64,000 nucleotides of DNA from Paraburkholderia tropica (GTDB taxonomy: Bacteria > Pseudomonadota > Gammaproteobacteria > Burkholderiales > Burkholderiaceae), in the NCBI RefSeq assembly GCF_900109265.1, contig NZ_FNZM01000016.1, positions 124,001-188,000 of the forward strand, read 5' to 3'. The notes beneath the pieces were generated by a model. It was not told the origin of the DNA and did no database searches. It worked only from the letters and a program-made list of their open reading frames with translations. This document shows positions 24,594-33,271 of the stretch, piece after piece; position 1 is the first letter of the stretch, and the number at the start of each line of letters is the position of its first letter. Both the position numbers and the translations under genes were made by a program.

Positions 24594-25784
24594 TCAAACC
24601 AGTTCGTGCTGCGCGTGCGGCGTGGCGCGACGCGTGGTGGCCTGCGCGAGTTCGAGCGCGCTGGAAGCGAACAGCAAGGGCGACCAGCGCCGGATCGCAT
24701 CGCGCGCGCCATTGGCGAAGCGCTCGCGCAACGTGCCGTCGCTGCCGAGCTGGCCGATCCGCTGCGCGAGCGTGCGCACGTCGCGCGGCTCGACGACGAA
24801 ACCGTTCACGCCGTCGTGCACGATCTCGCCCGCTACCCCGCAGGTGCGGGTGACGATGGCCGGGCAGCCCGCCGCGAATGCTTCGTTCACGCACAATCCC
24901 CACTGGTCGAATTCGCTCGCGAGCACGATGAAGTCCGCGAGCGCGTAGAGGTTCGGCATTTCGTGATTCGGCAGCGAACTGAGGATCGACACGTCGGCGT
25001 CGAGTCCGTGCGCGGCGATGCGCGCGCGCAGTGCCGCATCGAGCGGCCCCTGACCCACGAGCACGAGGCCGATGCCGCGCTCGCGCAGCCCCGTTTGCGC
25101 ATAGGCGTCGATCAGCACGTCGACGTTCTTGCGCGCCACGAAGCGGCTCACGCACAGCAGGAAACGCGGCGGCAGGCGGTAGCGTTCGCGCACGCTGCGG
25201 GCGTTGTCGCGCGCGCGTTGTGCGAGGCGCGCGAAATAGTCGATGTCGACGACGTCGAAGCCGATGCGCGAACGCGTCATCGGGATGCCGAGCGAGAGCG
25301 CGTAGCGGCGGTGCCGTTCGCCCGCGACGAGCGCGCCGTCGAAGCGGCTCACGATCATCCGCTTGAGGCGTTCCTTGGCGGCGCTGCGCACGCCGTCGTC
25401 GGCTTTCGAATCGGACATGTAGATGAGCTTGAAGCGCCGCGTGAGATGGCGCAGCGCGCACAGCAGCGCCGAATACTGCGTGTTGTAGCCGAGCGTGATG
25501 ACCACGTCGGGCGCGAACGCGCGCAACCGCGCGACGAGGCGCGAGCAGTCGCGCAGGCCGAGCCCGTCGCTGTCCGAGCCGTCTTCGACGAGCGTGATGG
25601 CGTGCGGTGGCCGGTTCGCGAAGAACGCCGCGCGGCGCTCCTGCGGGAAGCCGTAGACGCCCGAGCGCGCGAAGACTTCGAGCAGCGACACGTCGTGCCC
25701 GCTGCGGGTCGCGGCGTCGACGAGGGCTTCGTAGCGAGGCACGTGGTAGTCGCCCAGGTTGCCGACGACGAAGAGAATGCGCAT
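24594..25784 (-). CDS. Glycosyltransferase family 4 (GT-B fold)
   Basis: A 396-residue GT-B enzyme: N-terminal acceptor domain (MRILFVVGNLGDYHVPRYEAL), then a GT1-type donor domain with LCVSRFVARKNVDVLIDAY, LVGQGPLD and the nucleotide-sugar E-x7-E region in ASEFDQWGLCVNEAFAAGCP. It probably transfers a sugar in cell-surface glycan synthesis. The ATG at 25784 is taken as start; a TTG two codons earlier is an alternative. No other glycan genes adjoin except the convergent acyltransferase. Confidence 0.85.
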   Translation of the reverse strand: MRILFVVGNLGDYHVPRYEALVDAATRSGHDVSLLEVFARSGVYGFPQERRAAFFANRPPHAITLVEDGSDSDGLGLRDCSRLVARLRAFAPDVVITLGYNTQYSALLCALRHLTRRFKLIYMSDSKADDGVRSAAKERLKRMIVSRFDGALVAGERHRRYALSLGIPMTRSRIGFDVVDIDYFARLAQRARDNARSVRERYRLPPRFLLCVSRFVARKNVDVLIDAYAQTGLRERGIGLVLVGQGPLDAALRARIAAHGLDADVSILSSLPNHEMPNLYALADFIVLASEFDQWGLCVNEAFAAGCPAIVTRTCGVAGEIVHDGVNGFVVEPRDVRTLAQRIGQLGSDGTLRERFANGARDAIRRWSPLLFASSALELAQATTRRATPHAQHELV

Positions 25785-26138
25785 GGACAATGACCGCTCA
25801 CGATTGAGTTGGCAGGGACGTCCGCCGCGCCACGCGCCTGCGTTCCGCGATCAGCGGTCCGAGGCTGTCGCGCCTGTAACGTCATCGTAACCGCGCGTGC
25901 GGCGCCGCAGCGCCGCGCCACGCCGTACTGGCTGTCAGCGGCGAGGGTTTGTCCGAATCGATCGGGCTAGGGCGGTGCGCCGCCTCGCGCGGCGCGTTTT
26001 GTCAGGCAAGCGCCGGGGCAGGCTGGCGCCCCGGCGTTACGTTGCAAGACGACGAGCCGGCGACGATGGTGTGACCCCGCCGTGCCGGCTTGCCGCATGC
26101 GCTTGCCGCGACGGCGGCCGCAGCGCGATCGATCGCGC
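25785..26138. other. Intergenic region with a GC hairpin
   Basis: No supported gene. Perfect 9-bp inverted repeat CGCCGGGGC ... GCCCCGGCG (26011-26036) downstream of the binding-protein gene. It lacks a T-tract in either direction, so it is at best a weak terminator. Confidence 0.5.
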
Positions 26139-26927
26139 TTACTTCGGCGAGACGTCGATATCGCCGAAATATTTGCGGGCGAGCGTGTTGACCGTGCCGT
26201 CCGCTTCGAGCTTCGCGATCGCCGTGTTCAGACGCTCGCGCAGCGCCGCGTCGCCCTTGCGGATACCGAACGCCACGCCGTTGCCGAGGATCCTGTCGTC
26301 GCGCACGGGTTCGCCCACGAACGCGAAGCCCTTGCCGTCGGGCTGCGAGAGAAAGCCTTTCTGACCGGCGGGCGCGAGCAGCAGCGTGCCGTCGAGCCGG
26401 CCGGACACGAGATCGGCGTAGATCTGGTTCTGGTCCTGGTACGGCACCACGTTCACGCCCGCCGGTTCCCAATGCGTCTTCGCATAGGTTTCCTGAATCG
26501 ACGCCTGCAGCACGCCCACGCGCTTGCCTTTGAGCGACGCCGCCGTGGCCACGAGGCCGCTGTCCGTGCGCGCGATCAGGCGGCTCGGCACGCGATAGAT
26601 CACGGTCGTGAAGTCGATCGCTTCACGGCGTTGCGCGGTGGCGTTCATCGCCGAATTGATCGCGTCGAACTTGCGGCCCTGGAGTGCGGGAATCAGCCCG
26701 TCGAATGAAGTTTCGACCCACGCGCAATGCAGCTGCGCACGCGCGCAGACGGCATTGCCAATGTCGATGTCGAAGCCTTGCAGGCGTCCGTTGGCGTCCT
26801 TCGATTCGAACGGCGGATACTGCGCCTCCACGCCGAAGCGCAGCGAACCGGAGTCGGCGAATGCGGGCAGCGCGGGCAGCGCGGCGAATGCGCACGCGAG
26901 CGCGAGCAGCGTGGTGAGGGGCTTCAT
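26139..26927 (-). CDS. Amino-acid ABC transporter substrate-binding protein (family 3)
   Basis: A 262-residue periplasmic protein with a clear signal peptide (LTTLLALACAFAALPALPAFA, cleaved after ADS or nearby). The family-3 binding core is present: LRFGVEAQYPPFESKDANGRLQGFDIDIGNAV, with the ligand-site Asp. It resembles arginine/lysine/histidine binders. AGGAGA precedes the ATG at 26927. It lies 29 bp downstream of an aminotransferase gene on the same strand, and no permease or ATPase gene is nearby, so it must use a transporter encoded elsewhere. Confidence 0.9.
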   Translation of the reverse strand: MKPLTTLLALACAFAALPALPAFADSGSLRFGVEAQYPPFESKDANGRLQGFDIDIGNAVCARAQLHCAWVETSFDGLIPALQGRKFDAINSAMNATAQRREAIDFTTVIYRVPSRLIARTDSGLVATAASLKGKRVGVLQASIQETYAKTHWEPAGVNVVPYQDQNQIYADLVSGRLDGTLLLAPAGQKGFLSQPDGKGFAFVGEPVRDDRILGNGVAFGIRKGDAALRERLNTAIAKLEADGTVNTLARKYFGDIDVSPK

Positions 26928-26956
26928 CGTGATCTCCTGGCCGGGTCTTGAGTGAT

Positions 26957-28111
26957 TCAAATCGTGCAAAGGCGGCGCGCGCCTTCGAGCAATGTTTCGT
27001 CATCCTTCGCAAAACTCAGGCGAATGACGCCGTGATCGGTGCCGTCGGTGTAGAACGCGGACAGCGGAATAGTCGCCACGCGGGCGTCGCGAATCAGGCG
27101 CAGCACGAAGTCGCTGTCGCGCTCGTCGGAGAAGGCGCGAAAGCGCGCGAGCATGAAGAAGCTGCCTTCGCTCGGCAACAATTCGAAGCGTGAACCGGCG
27201 AGCGCGTGCGCGAGCAGATCGCGTTTGCGCTGATAGAACGCGCCGAGGTCGAGATACGAGGACGCATCGGCGAGCGCCGCGCTGAACGCGTGCTGCATGG
27301 GCGTGTCGGCGGCGAAGGTCATGAACTGATGCACCTTGCGGATCTCGTCCATCAGCGCGGCCGGTGCGAGGCAATAGCCCACGCGCCAGCCCGTGACGTG
27401 ATACGACTTGCCGAACGACGAGACGATCACGCTGCGTTCGGCCAGCTCCGTGTAGCGCGCCATGCTGCAATGGCGCGCGCCGTCGAACACCACGTGCTCG
27501 TAGACTTCGTCGGAGAGAATCACGATGTCGGTGTTGCGCGTAAGGGCCTTGAGGCGCGCGATGTCCTGCGCGCCGAGCACCGTCGCCGTGGGATTGTGCG
27601 GCGTGTTCACGATGATCATGCGTGTGCGCGGCGTGATCGCGGCGGCGACTTCGTCCCAGTTCACGCGGAAATGCGGCTGCGCGAGTTGGATGGCGACGGG
27701 CGTCGCGCCTTGCAGGCGCACGATAGGTGCGTAGCTGTCGAACGACGGCTCGAAGTAGATCACCTCGTCGCCCGCGTGCACGAGCGCGCTGATCGCCGAA
27801 TAGAGCCCCTCGCTCGCGCTCGCCACGACCGTCACTTCGCTCGCGGGATCGTAGTGCGCGTCGTAGAGCGCCGCGTACTTGGCCGCGAGCGCTTCGCGCA
27901 GCGCGAGCACGCCCGCCATCGGCGCGTACTGGTTGTAGCCCGCGCGCATGGCGGCGGTCACGTCGTCGATCAACTGCGGATTGGGCGCGAAGTTTGGCGC
28001 GCCTTGCGAGAGATTCAGGGCGTCGTGTTCGGCGGCAAGCTGGCCGATGACGGTGAAGATCGTGGTGCCCACGTCGGGCAGCTTCGAGCGGGAGGAGGCG
28101 GCGCTGTGCAT
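26957..28111 (-). CDS. Class I PLP aminotransferase, methionine aminotransferase (YbdL) type
   Basis: A 384-residue fold-type I aminotransferase. It shows LNLSQGAPNFAP at the N-terminus, IIVNTPHNPTATVL, LSDEVYEHVVFDG and the Schiff-base region SSFGKSYHVTGWRVGY with its Lys. These features match the YbdL/kynurenine-aminotransferase subgroup, which prefers methionine and aromatic amino acids. It is followed by an amino-acid-binding protein gene, which suggests they handle the same amino acid. Confidence 0.88.
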   Translation of the reverse strand: MHSAASSRSKLPDVGTTIFTVIGQLAAEHDALNLSQGAPNFAPNPQLIDDVTAAMRAGYNQYAPMAGVLALREALAAKYAALYDAHYDPASEVTVVASASEGLYSAISALVHAGDEVIYFEPSFDSYAPIVRLQGATPVAIQLAQPHFRVNWDEVAAAITPRTRMIIVNTPHNPTATVLGAQDIARLKALTRNTDIVILSDEVYEHVVFDGARHCSMARYTELAERSVIVSSFGKSYHVTGWRVGYCLAPAALMDEIRKVHQFMTFAADTPMQHAFSAALADASSYLDLGAFYQRKRDLLAHALAGSRFELLPSEGSFFMLARFRAFSDERDSDFVLRLIRDARVATIPLSAFYTDGTDHGVIRLSFAKDDETLLEGARRLCTI

Positions 28112-28251
28112 CGTCCGGAAATGGGAGAAAAACGGCTATTTGGCCTAAAAGCCCGCGCGGGGGCAATCGAATTTTTCTCATGTGCGCCATGCGTTCGGCT
28201 CATGGGCCGCCTGCGCCGGGTTCGCACGGACGCTGGCGGTCTGGTTCGGCT

Positions 28252-29145
28252 TCAGGCAGACGGCGCCGCGCCGTGCGCGCGGTCGCGTTCCATCCACGCG
28301 CTGAATAGCTGGATCTTCGGCTGCTGCGCGGCGAAGTCGGGATAGACGAAGTAGTAGCGCGAACCTGTCGCCACCGCGAAGTCGATCGGCTGCGCGAGCC
28401 GCTGCGCGGCCACGTCCTCGCTCACCAGCGTGCGGTCGCCGATGGCCACGCCGAAGCCCTGCATCGCCGCGCTGGTGGCGAGATCGAGCGATTCGAAGGT
28501 GGGGCCGCGATGGGCGTCGACGTGCGCCGCGCCCGCGCGGGCGAGCCACAGCTTCCAGTCGGCGTGATCGCGTGTGGGATGCAGCAGCGTGAGGTGCGCG
28601 AGGTCGTCGGCGTGCGCGATCGGATGGCTGCGCAGGAATTCCGGCGTGCACACGGGCGTGAGGTATTCGTCGAACAGCGGCACCGCGTGCACGTCCGCGC
28701 CCGGCGACGGACCGTAGATGATGGCCGCGTCGAAGGGCTCGGCCTGGAAGTCGACTTCGTGCTGCCAGGTCGTGGTGATCTGCACCTGGAGTTCAGGGTG
28801 CTCAGTCTGGAAGCGCGTGATGCGCGGCAGCATCCAGCGCATCACGCAGGTCGGCATCTTGAGCGCGAGTTCGCCGCGCTGCCGCGTGAGCCGCATCGAC
28901 ACCTCCTCAATGCGCCCGAAACCCTCGCGCACGGCGGGCAGCAACTGCTCGCCCTCGGCGGTGAGCGTGAGGCCCTTCGGCGAGCGGCGAAACAGCGGCA
29001 GCCGGTAATACTCCTCGAGCGCGAGAATCTGGCGGCTGACGGCGCCCTGCGTGAGACACAGATGTTCGGCGGCGCGCGTGAAACTGCCGTAACGGGCGAC
29101 CGTTTCGAAGATCTGCAGCGCGTTGAGCGGCGGCAGGCGCCTCAT
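28252..29145 (-). CDS. LysR-family regulator, GcvA-like
   Basis: A 297-residue LTTR starting MRRLPPLNALQIFETVARYGSFTRAAEHL, the hallmark N-terminus of the GcvA/AmpR subgroup, with the recognition helix LTQGAVSRQILALEE. Its start codon overlaps the stop of the sugar-binding protein gene as ATGA, so the two are co-translated. This LTTR is thus downstream in the same operon as its likely partner rather than divergent. Confidence 0.92.
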   Translation of the reverse strand: MRRLPPLNALQIFETVARYGSFTRAAEHLCLTQGAVSRQILALEEYYRLPLFRRSPKGLTLTAEGEQLLPAVREGFGRIEEVSMRLTRQRGELALKMPTCVMRWMLPRITRFQTEHPELQVQITTTWQHEVDFQAEPFDAAIIYGPSPGADVHAVPLFDEYLTPVCTPEFLRSHPIAHADDLAHLTLLHPTRDHADWKLWLARAGAAHVDAHRGPTFESLDLATSAAMQGFGVAIGDRTLVSEDVAAQRLAQPIDFAVATGSRYYFVYPDFAAQQPKIQLFSAWMERDRAHGAAPSA

Positions 29146-30101
29146 GACGCGCTGTCCTTCGTGACCAGCACGAGCGGCGTCTCGACCCGGTCGGGCAGGT
29201 CGTCCTGGCGACGCTGCTCGATCAGCGCCTGCAAGACGACGTCGATGCCGTAGACGGCCTGTTTGTCCGCGAACTGGTCGACGGTGGCGAGCACGCGGCC
29301 ATCGGCGAGCATCGGCTTGATGGCGGCGCTGGCGTTGTAGCCGGTGATCAGCACGCGGCCGCGCAGATGCGCCATGTTGACGGCGTCCACCGCGCCGCGC
29401 GCCATGTTGTCGTTCGCGCACAGCAGCGCGCGCAGGCCGGGCTGCGTGGCGAGCATCGCGGTGGCCGCGGCGCGGCCCTTGGCGTAGTCCCAGTCGCCGG
29501 GCTGAGCGTCGACAATTCTCACCGAAGCGGCCCGCATCGCCTCGCGAAAACCCACCTCGCGCTGCTGCGCGTTGCGATCGGACGCCACGCCGCCGATGAT
29601 GGCGGCGCGCTCGCCCGCATGCAGCCGCCGCGCGAGATAGTCGCCGACGAGCCGCGCACCGCGCCGGTTGTCGGGGCCGACGAAGGGTACGTGGAGCCGG
29701 GCTTCGCGCAGTGCGTCCGCGTCGAGCGGATTGTCGATCGTCACGGCCAGCACGCCCTGGCGTACGCACGTTGCGACGGCGGGCACGAGGCGGCGCGAAT
29801 CGGCGGGCGCGAGCACGATGGCGCTGACCGATTTCGCGGCGAGCGATTCGACGTAGGCAGCCTGCTGCGAGACGTCGGTCTCGCCTTCGGTGCTGCGCAC
29901 GATCAGCTTGAACGGATAGGGCGAATGCGCCTGGAAGGCGGTGGCCGCCGCGATCATGGCGGCGGTGAACGGATCGTTGCCGGCTTTGAGGACGAGCGCG
30001 ACGGTGATGTCGCGACCCGCGCCGCGCGCGAAGGGCGAAGCCGCGCCGCAGGCCGCCAGGGCACTGGCGATCAGGAAACGGCGGCGCGTGAGCTCGTGCA
30101 T
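29142..30101 (-). CDS. Orphan periplasmic sugar-binding protein (PBP type 1)
   Basis: A 319-residue ribose/galactose-type binding protein. The N-terminus RRRFLIASALAACGAAS has a twin-Arg-like pattern followed by a possible lipobox (LAAC), so it may be a Tat-exported or lipid-anchored protein. Family blocks: ALVLKAGNDPFTAAMIAAA, AIVLAPADSRRLVPAV, FVGPDNRRGARLVGDYL, CANDNMARGAVDAV and ITGYNASAAIKPM. No ABC permease or ATPase is adjacent; instead it is coupled to a LysR gene, which may point to a sensing rather than transport role. Confidence 0.87.
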   Translation of the reverse strand: MHELTRRRFLIASALAACGAASPFARGAGRDITVALVLKAGNDPFTAAMIAAATAFQAHSPYPFKLIVRSTEGETDVSQQAAYVESLAAKSVSAIVLAPADSRRLVPAVATCVRQGVLAVTIDNPLDADALREARLHVPFVGPDNRRGARLVGDYLARRLHAGERAAIIGGVASDRNAQQREVGFREAMRAASVRIVDAQPGDWDYAKGRAAATAMLATQPGLRALLCANDNMARGAVDAVNMAHLRGRVLITGYNASAAIKPMLADGRVLATVDQFADKQAVYGIDVVLQALIEQRRQDDLPDRVETPLVLVTKDSAS

Positions 30102-30808
30102 GGCGGGTTCGGCCGGATGCCGAAAAGCAGGTTCGGATGGCCCGGAGTTTACGCGATTGGCGCGCGCCTGGCGAGGCGGGGAAGCGAGCGGTGGTGGCGC
30201 CTGGCGCTTTTGTTAAGTGGGCGTGGTGGTTTCGCGTGGTGTGCTTGTAGCGGCACAGTTCGACGATCCCGAGCAGCGAGAAGATCGCGAACGCGATGCC
30301 AGCCACCATAGCGAAGAGGCTTTTTGCCTGCACTAGCAGGAACATCGGATACGGCGTGACCTTCGAGAGAATCGCTGCGCAGGTGAGGAAGTGCGTTTCG
30401 CCGAAGCGTTGTGCGAGCAGCACTTACAACGCAAACATACCGCTGCGTTCAGAGGCGTGGCGCGTCGAGCCGGAAGCGCTCAATACTGCTCGCGCATGAT
30501 GAAAGACACCCTGAGCGTCTTGAGCAGTCGAAGAAGCAAAAAAATCGGCTGTTTCGGGCCGGTTCATTTATTCGAACGACGTTCTGGGATCCGAATAAAG
30601 CGCGATGCCAGCCGAATTTGTCGGATGTCAAATTGCGTTCCGTTCGTGATGCAAATCGACTAAATCAACCCCCATTTTAAAGCTTGTCTGATGGTCTGCT
30701 CGCTTGCGCAGTCCGACGATTGCCGGTTAGCGGCGGATGGTCCGCCGCGACTGTGCCGGTCGTGTATCTGCACAGTATCCGTAGCTGCAATCGAACGGAG
30801 GCACGCAC
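30102..30808. other. 707-bp intergenic region, no intact gene
   Basis: Transition from GC-rich DNA to the AT-richer effector cassette. On the minus strand near 30230-30423 a hydrophobic stretch (LFAMVAGIAFAIFSLLGIV) resembles a membrane-protein fragment but has no stop before the next genes, so it is not a stand-alone gene. A small perfect inverted repeat TTTATTCG / CGAATAAA lies at 30567-30599. Confidence 0.5.
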
Positions 30809-31345
30809 ATGAGGCGTTTTCTGTTAAGGCTAGGCGACAAATCTACGGCAGGCGGCGTTGTCCTTGAGGGAGCGGAAAACTGCTCGCACCACGGTATACC
30901 GATTGCGTTTATCGGCGCAAAGGTCTGGTGCGAAGGCTATGAATCGAGCGGTTACATCGAGTCGGTAGGACCGCACCATCCGGCAACGATGCTCGGCAAG
31001 CAACAGGCGCTGGAAGGCGATATCTGCATCTGCAAGTGTTCACCGCCGCCTGTATTCAGCGCATCGCAAACAAGAGCCTCTCACAGCTGGGAAGACGAAT
31101 GGGGGGACATGGGGTATGCCGCGAGCCTGGTGGCGTCACAGGGCGAACGGCGCGCCACACACCACGAACGATTCAGGCTATGCGATCGCGCAGGAAAGCC
31201 GATGCGCGATACGTACTACACGCTGCGGTTATCAACGGGCGAGATTGAACACGGCACCACTGACGAGCATGGCCGCACCGCGCGCTACGCGACGGATAGC
31301 GCGCAACCGATCCGGTTTTATATTGGGCACAGAGAGGAAATATAA
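30809..31345 (+). CDS. PAAR-domain protein, type VI secretion spike
   Basis: A 178-residue protein. The first 90 or so residues form a PAAR domain: KSTAGGVVLEG, HGIPIAFIGAKVWC, ALEGDICICKC, with Cys and His that can bind the metal at the cone tip. PAAR proteins sharpen the VgrG spike and carry effectors. The rest (about 90-178) is a short extension. GGAGG precedes the ATG. The stop codon abuts the start of a lysozyme-like gene, so spike and cargo are encoded together. No vgrG or other T6SS gene is in the window. Confidence 0.88.
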   Translation: MRRFLLRLGDKSTAGGVVLEGAENCSHHGIPIAFIGAKVWCEGYESSGYIESVGPHHPATMLGKQQALEGDICICKCSPPPVFSASQTRASHSWEDEWGDMGYAASLVASQGERRATHHERFRLCDRAGKPMRDTYYTLRLSTGEIEHGTTDEHGRTARYATDSAQPIRFYIGHREEI

Positions 31346-31933
31346 ATGCCTGACGCACTTGGAAGTTCAGTAACCAACGCGGACCCGAATTCATGCGTTA
31401 CCGTGCAATCAGACAGACTATGCAAGCCTTGGACACTTTCAAACGATGGTTTAGCATTCGTGGCAGTATGCGAGAGTGGGGTTCTGAATGGCACCTATCA
31501 GGGAATGCCCGTCGTTGATGGGATGATCTTAAAAGTCTACATCGACAGCAAGGGGTTTCCTACAGTTGGATTCGGTCATAAGGTTTTGCCAGAAGATCAC
31601 CTACATGTAGGCGATACGATTTCGGTCGAGCGGGCGCGCGAACTCTCGAAGAAAAATCAACGTGAAGCGACCTCGGCAGTCAATCGAAAAATTCACGTCC
31701 CGCTAATGCAACATGAATTCGACGCTTTAGCTAGCATCGCGTTCAATGCCGGTGGCGGTAACGGATTCAATGGTATAGCGGATAAGGTCAATGAAGGCGT
31801 ATATACAGGCGTTCCCAATTTCATACGAACATACCGAGCGCATGGGATCGAGTGGCGTCGGGCGCTTGAGGCACGCCTGTTCCGCTATGGAAACTACGAT
31901 GCGCGTCACGGGCCGGGGGGCGCAATTGAATAA
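31346..31933 (+). CDS. GH24 lysozyme-like muramidase, probable T6SS effector
   Basis: A 195-residue protein without signal peptide. Phage-lysozyme blocks: FVAVCESGV (catalytic Glu43), VYIDSKGFPTVGFGH (Asp67 and Thr73, spaced as in T4 lysozyme Asp20/Thr26), FDALASIAFNAGGG and RRALEARLFRYG. The distance from Glu to Asp is longer than in T4 lysozyme (24 rather than 9), meaning an inserted loop. It would cut peptidoglycan glycan chains after delivery into a rival's periplasm. GAGAGG precedes the ATG, and it directly follows the PAAR gene. Base composition is lower in GC than the surroundings, indicating transfer. Confidence 0.87.
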   Translation: MPDALGSSVTNADPNSCVTVQSDRLCKPWTLSNDGLAFVAVCESGVLNGTYQGMPVVDGMILKVYIDSKGFPTVGFGHKVLPEDHLHVGDTISVERARELSKKNQREATSAVNRKIHVPLMQHEFDALASIAFNAGGGNGFNGIADKVNEGVYTGVPNFIRTYRAHGIEWRRALEARLFRYGNYDARHGPGGAIE

Positions 31934-32354
31934 AATTATTATTTTCGTTCTGTTGATGTTTTTGGTAGTTATGCAAAACGTACAGGCCGATGAGAATGTA
32001 AATTACTCCAATTGCCTGCAATACGTAGGTGGCGGCGGTTTGGGTGACGTTGATTGCTATGGTGGACACACAAAATCACTCGAATCGGAAAATCAAAAAT
32101 TGATTGCGTCGATCAAATCATCGTCCGGAATAAAGGCAGACACGAAAGCGAGGCTGGATAGATACATAAGAGCCGAAGACGTGGCCATGAAAGGCTGCGC
32201 GCTTGCTCCACGGTTGGCTCTGGATTGGGCTATTGTTGACGTGAACAAAAATCACGTTGATATGTATGACGCTATGGAGTCCAGTTGTCGATATCAAATT
32301 CGAAAACAGGAGAATGAATTTTTGCGAAATCTTTTGTCTATCAAAACAGGCTGA
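31926..32354 (+). CDS. Candidate periplasmic immunity protein for the lysozyme effector
   Basis: A 142-residue protein with a signal peptide (IIIFVLLMFLVVMQNVQA, mature part from DENVNY) and several Cys that could form disulfides. It is not a recognised family. The TTG start at 31926 is chosen because GGGGGG stands just before it, it yields the signal peptide at the very N-terminus, and it overlaps the effector stop by 8 bp, as effector-immunity pairs often do. Export to the periplasm is where a muramidase inhibitor must work. Immunity function is inferred from position and export. Confidence 0.7.
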   Translation: MNKIIIFVLLMFLVVMQNVQADENVNYSNCLQYVGGGGLGDVDCYGGHTKSLESENQKLIASIKSSSGIKADTKARLDRYIRAEDVAMKGCALAPRLALDWAIVDVNKNHVDMYDAMESSCRYQIRKQENEFLRNLLSIKTG

Positions 32355-32866
32355 CATTGACGATTGATTCCGCTAATTCAATGCCCCGCTTCCAGGTGTA
32401 GGCATACATGCGCAGCACGTGCCACTCTGAGGATGATTCAGACAACTGGCGCGTGTTGCCGTTGCAGCAATTCTACTTATCAGAGCATGGCCGGGTTTGC
32501 CCACGCTCCTTCTGGTGCTTGATGGCTTTCGCCATAACGTTCGAAGACGAAGATTCAATGATTGTGCGCAGCGGGGCCGCGCGACTACGCCATGTCCCGC
32601 TGAAATTCGATCTGCCCGTCAACGATCGCAGTCTCACGTTCCATTTCAATTAACCCGTGAGTGCTCGCGTATCGATTCGATCACGGCGCGGTGCACTTCG
32701 CCAAGCAATGCGTGCGAACGCACAGCTTCACTTCGATTCATCGGAAGGGCTCCAGAAAGCAAGGGCGGCACCATAGTGTTCGCCCTTGCGGCCCTTCAAG
32801 TCAATTTCAACGTTCTTATATTTTTCATTAATGGCGCGAATAATCATCGCGCCCCGCGCCGCGATT
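32355..32866 (-). pseudogene. Decayed coding remnants
   Basis: The minus strand contains several short protein-like pieces broken by stops and frame changes, for example NVEIDLKGRKGEHYGAALAF, ALLGEVHRAVIESIREHSR, MERETAIVDGQIEFQRDMA and SEWHVLRMYAYTWKRGIELA. No piece is a recognised family. They are probably remains of one or two small genes brought in with the effector cassette, between the immunity gene and the copper operon. Confidence 0.4.
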
Positions 32867-33238
32867 TCAGCGCACGGTGAAGCTGTAGTGGCCCGTGGTG
32901 CGATGGCCGTCGGCGGCCACGGCGATCCACTTGACCGCGTATTGCCCCGCGCCGAGCGGATTCACCGCCACCGACATGCGTTTCTTGTTGCTCGCGTCGA
33001 CCGCGGCCTTATCGTGAATCACCGACTTGCCCGCGGCGTCGGTGACGTCGATCGAGCTGAATGCGGGTTCGAGTTCGTCGTCGAAATCGATCGTGACGGT
33101 GGATTGGCCCGCGGCGACGCTCGCGCCGGCGGCGGGCGTTTGATGCGTCGGATAAGCGTGCGCCCAGGCGAGTTGCGCGCCTGCGAGAGCGGCGATGGCG
33201 GCGAGCGCGCGAAGCGAACGGATAGCGTTGAAAGTCAT
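32867..33238 (-). CDS. copC: Periplasmic copper-binding protein CopC
   Basis: A 123-residue CopC/YobA protein. Signal peptide LRALAAIAALAGAQLAWA, then mature N-terminus HAYPTHQTPAAGASV with the Cu(II)-binding His at position 1, FDDELEPAFSSIDV, and the C-terminal DGHRTTGHYSFTV with further His. It binds copper in the periplasm. Last gene of a leftward copper operon, 33 bp after the outer-membrane protein gene. No CopD is adjacent. Confidence 0.92.
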   Translation of the reverse strand: MTFNAIRSLRALAAIAALAGAQLAWAHAYPTHQTPAAGASVAAGQSTVTIDFDDELEPAFSSIDVTDAAGKSVIHDKAAVDASNKKRMSVAVNPLGAGQYAVKWIAVAADGHRTTGHYSFTVR

Positions 33239-33271
33239 GATGAAGTCCTCGATAAAACTCGATGCTGCGGG

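Noticed and set aside
26011..26036. GC hairpin as terminator of the amino-acid-binding-protein operon
   Set aside because: Stable stem but no T-tract on either strand; left as a structural note only.
28252..30423. 723-codon continuous frame across lysR and the sugar-binding gene
   Set aside because: Its 3' part is the real lysR gene; the 5' part is an out-of-frame reading of the binding-protein gene plus a chance hydrophobic stretch.
32390..32480. tRNA-like GC stems in the decayed region
   Set aside because: No cloverleaf with TTCGAATC-type T-arm could be built; the sequence reads better as broken coding fragments.
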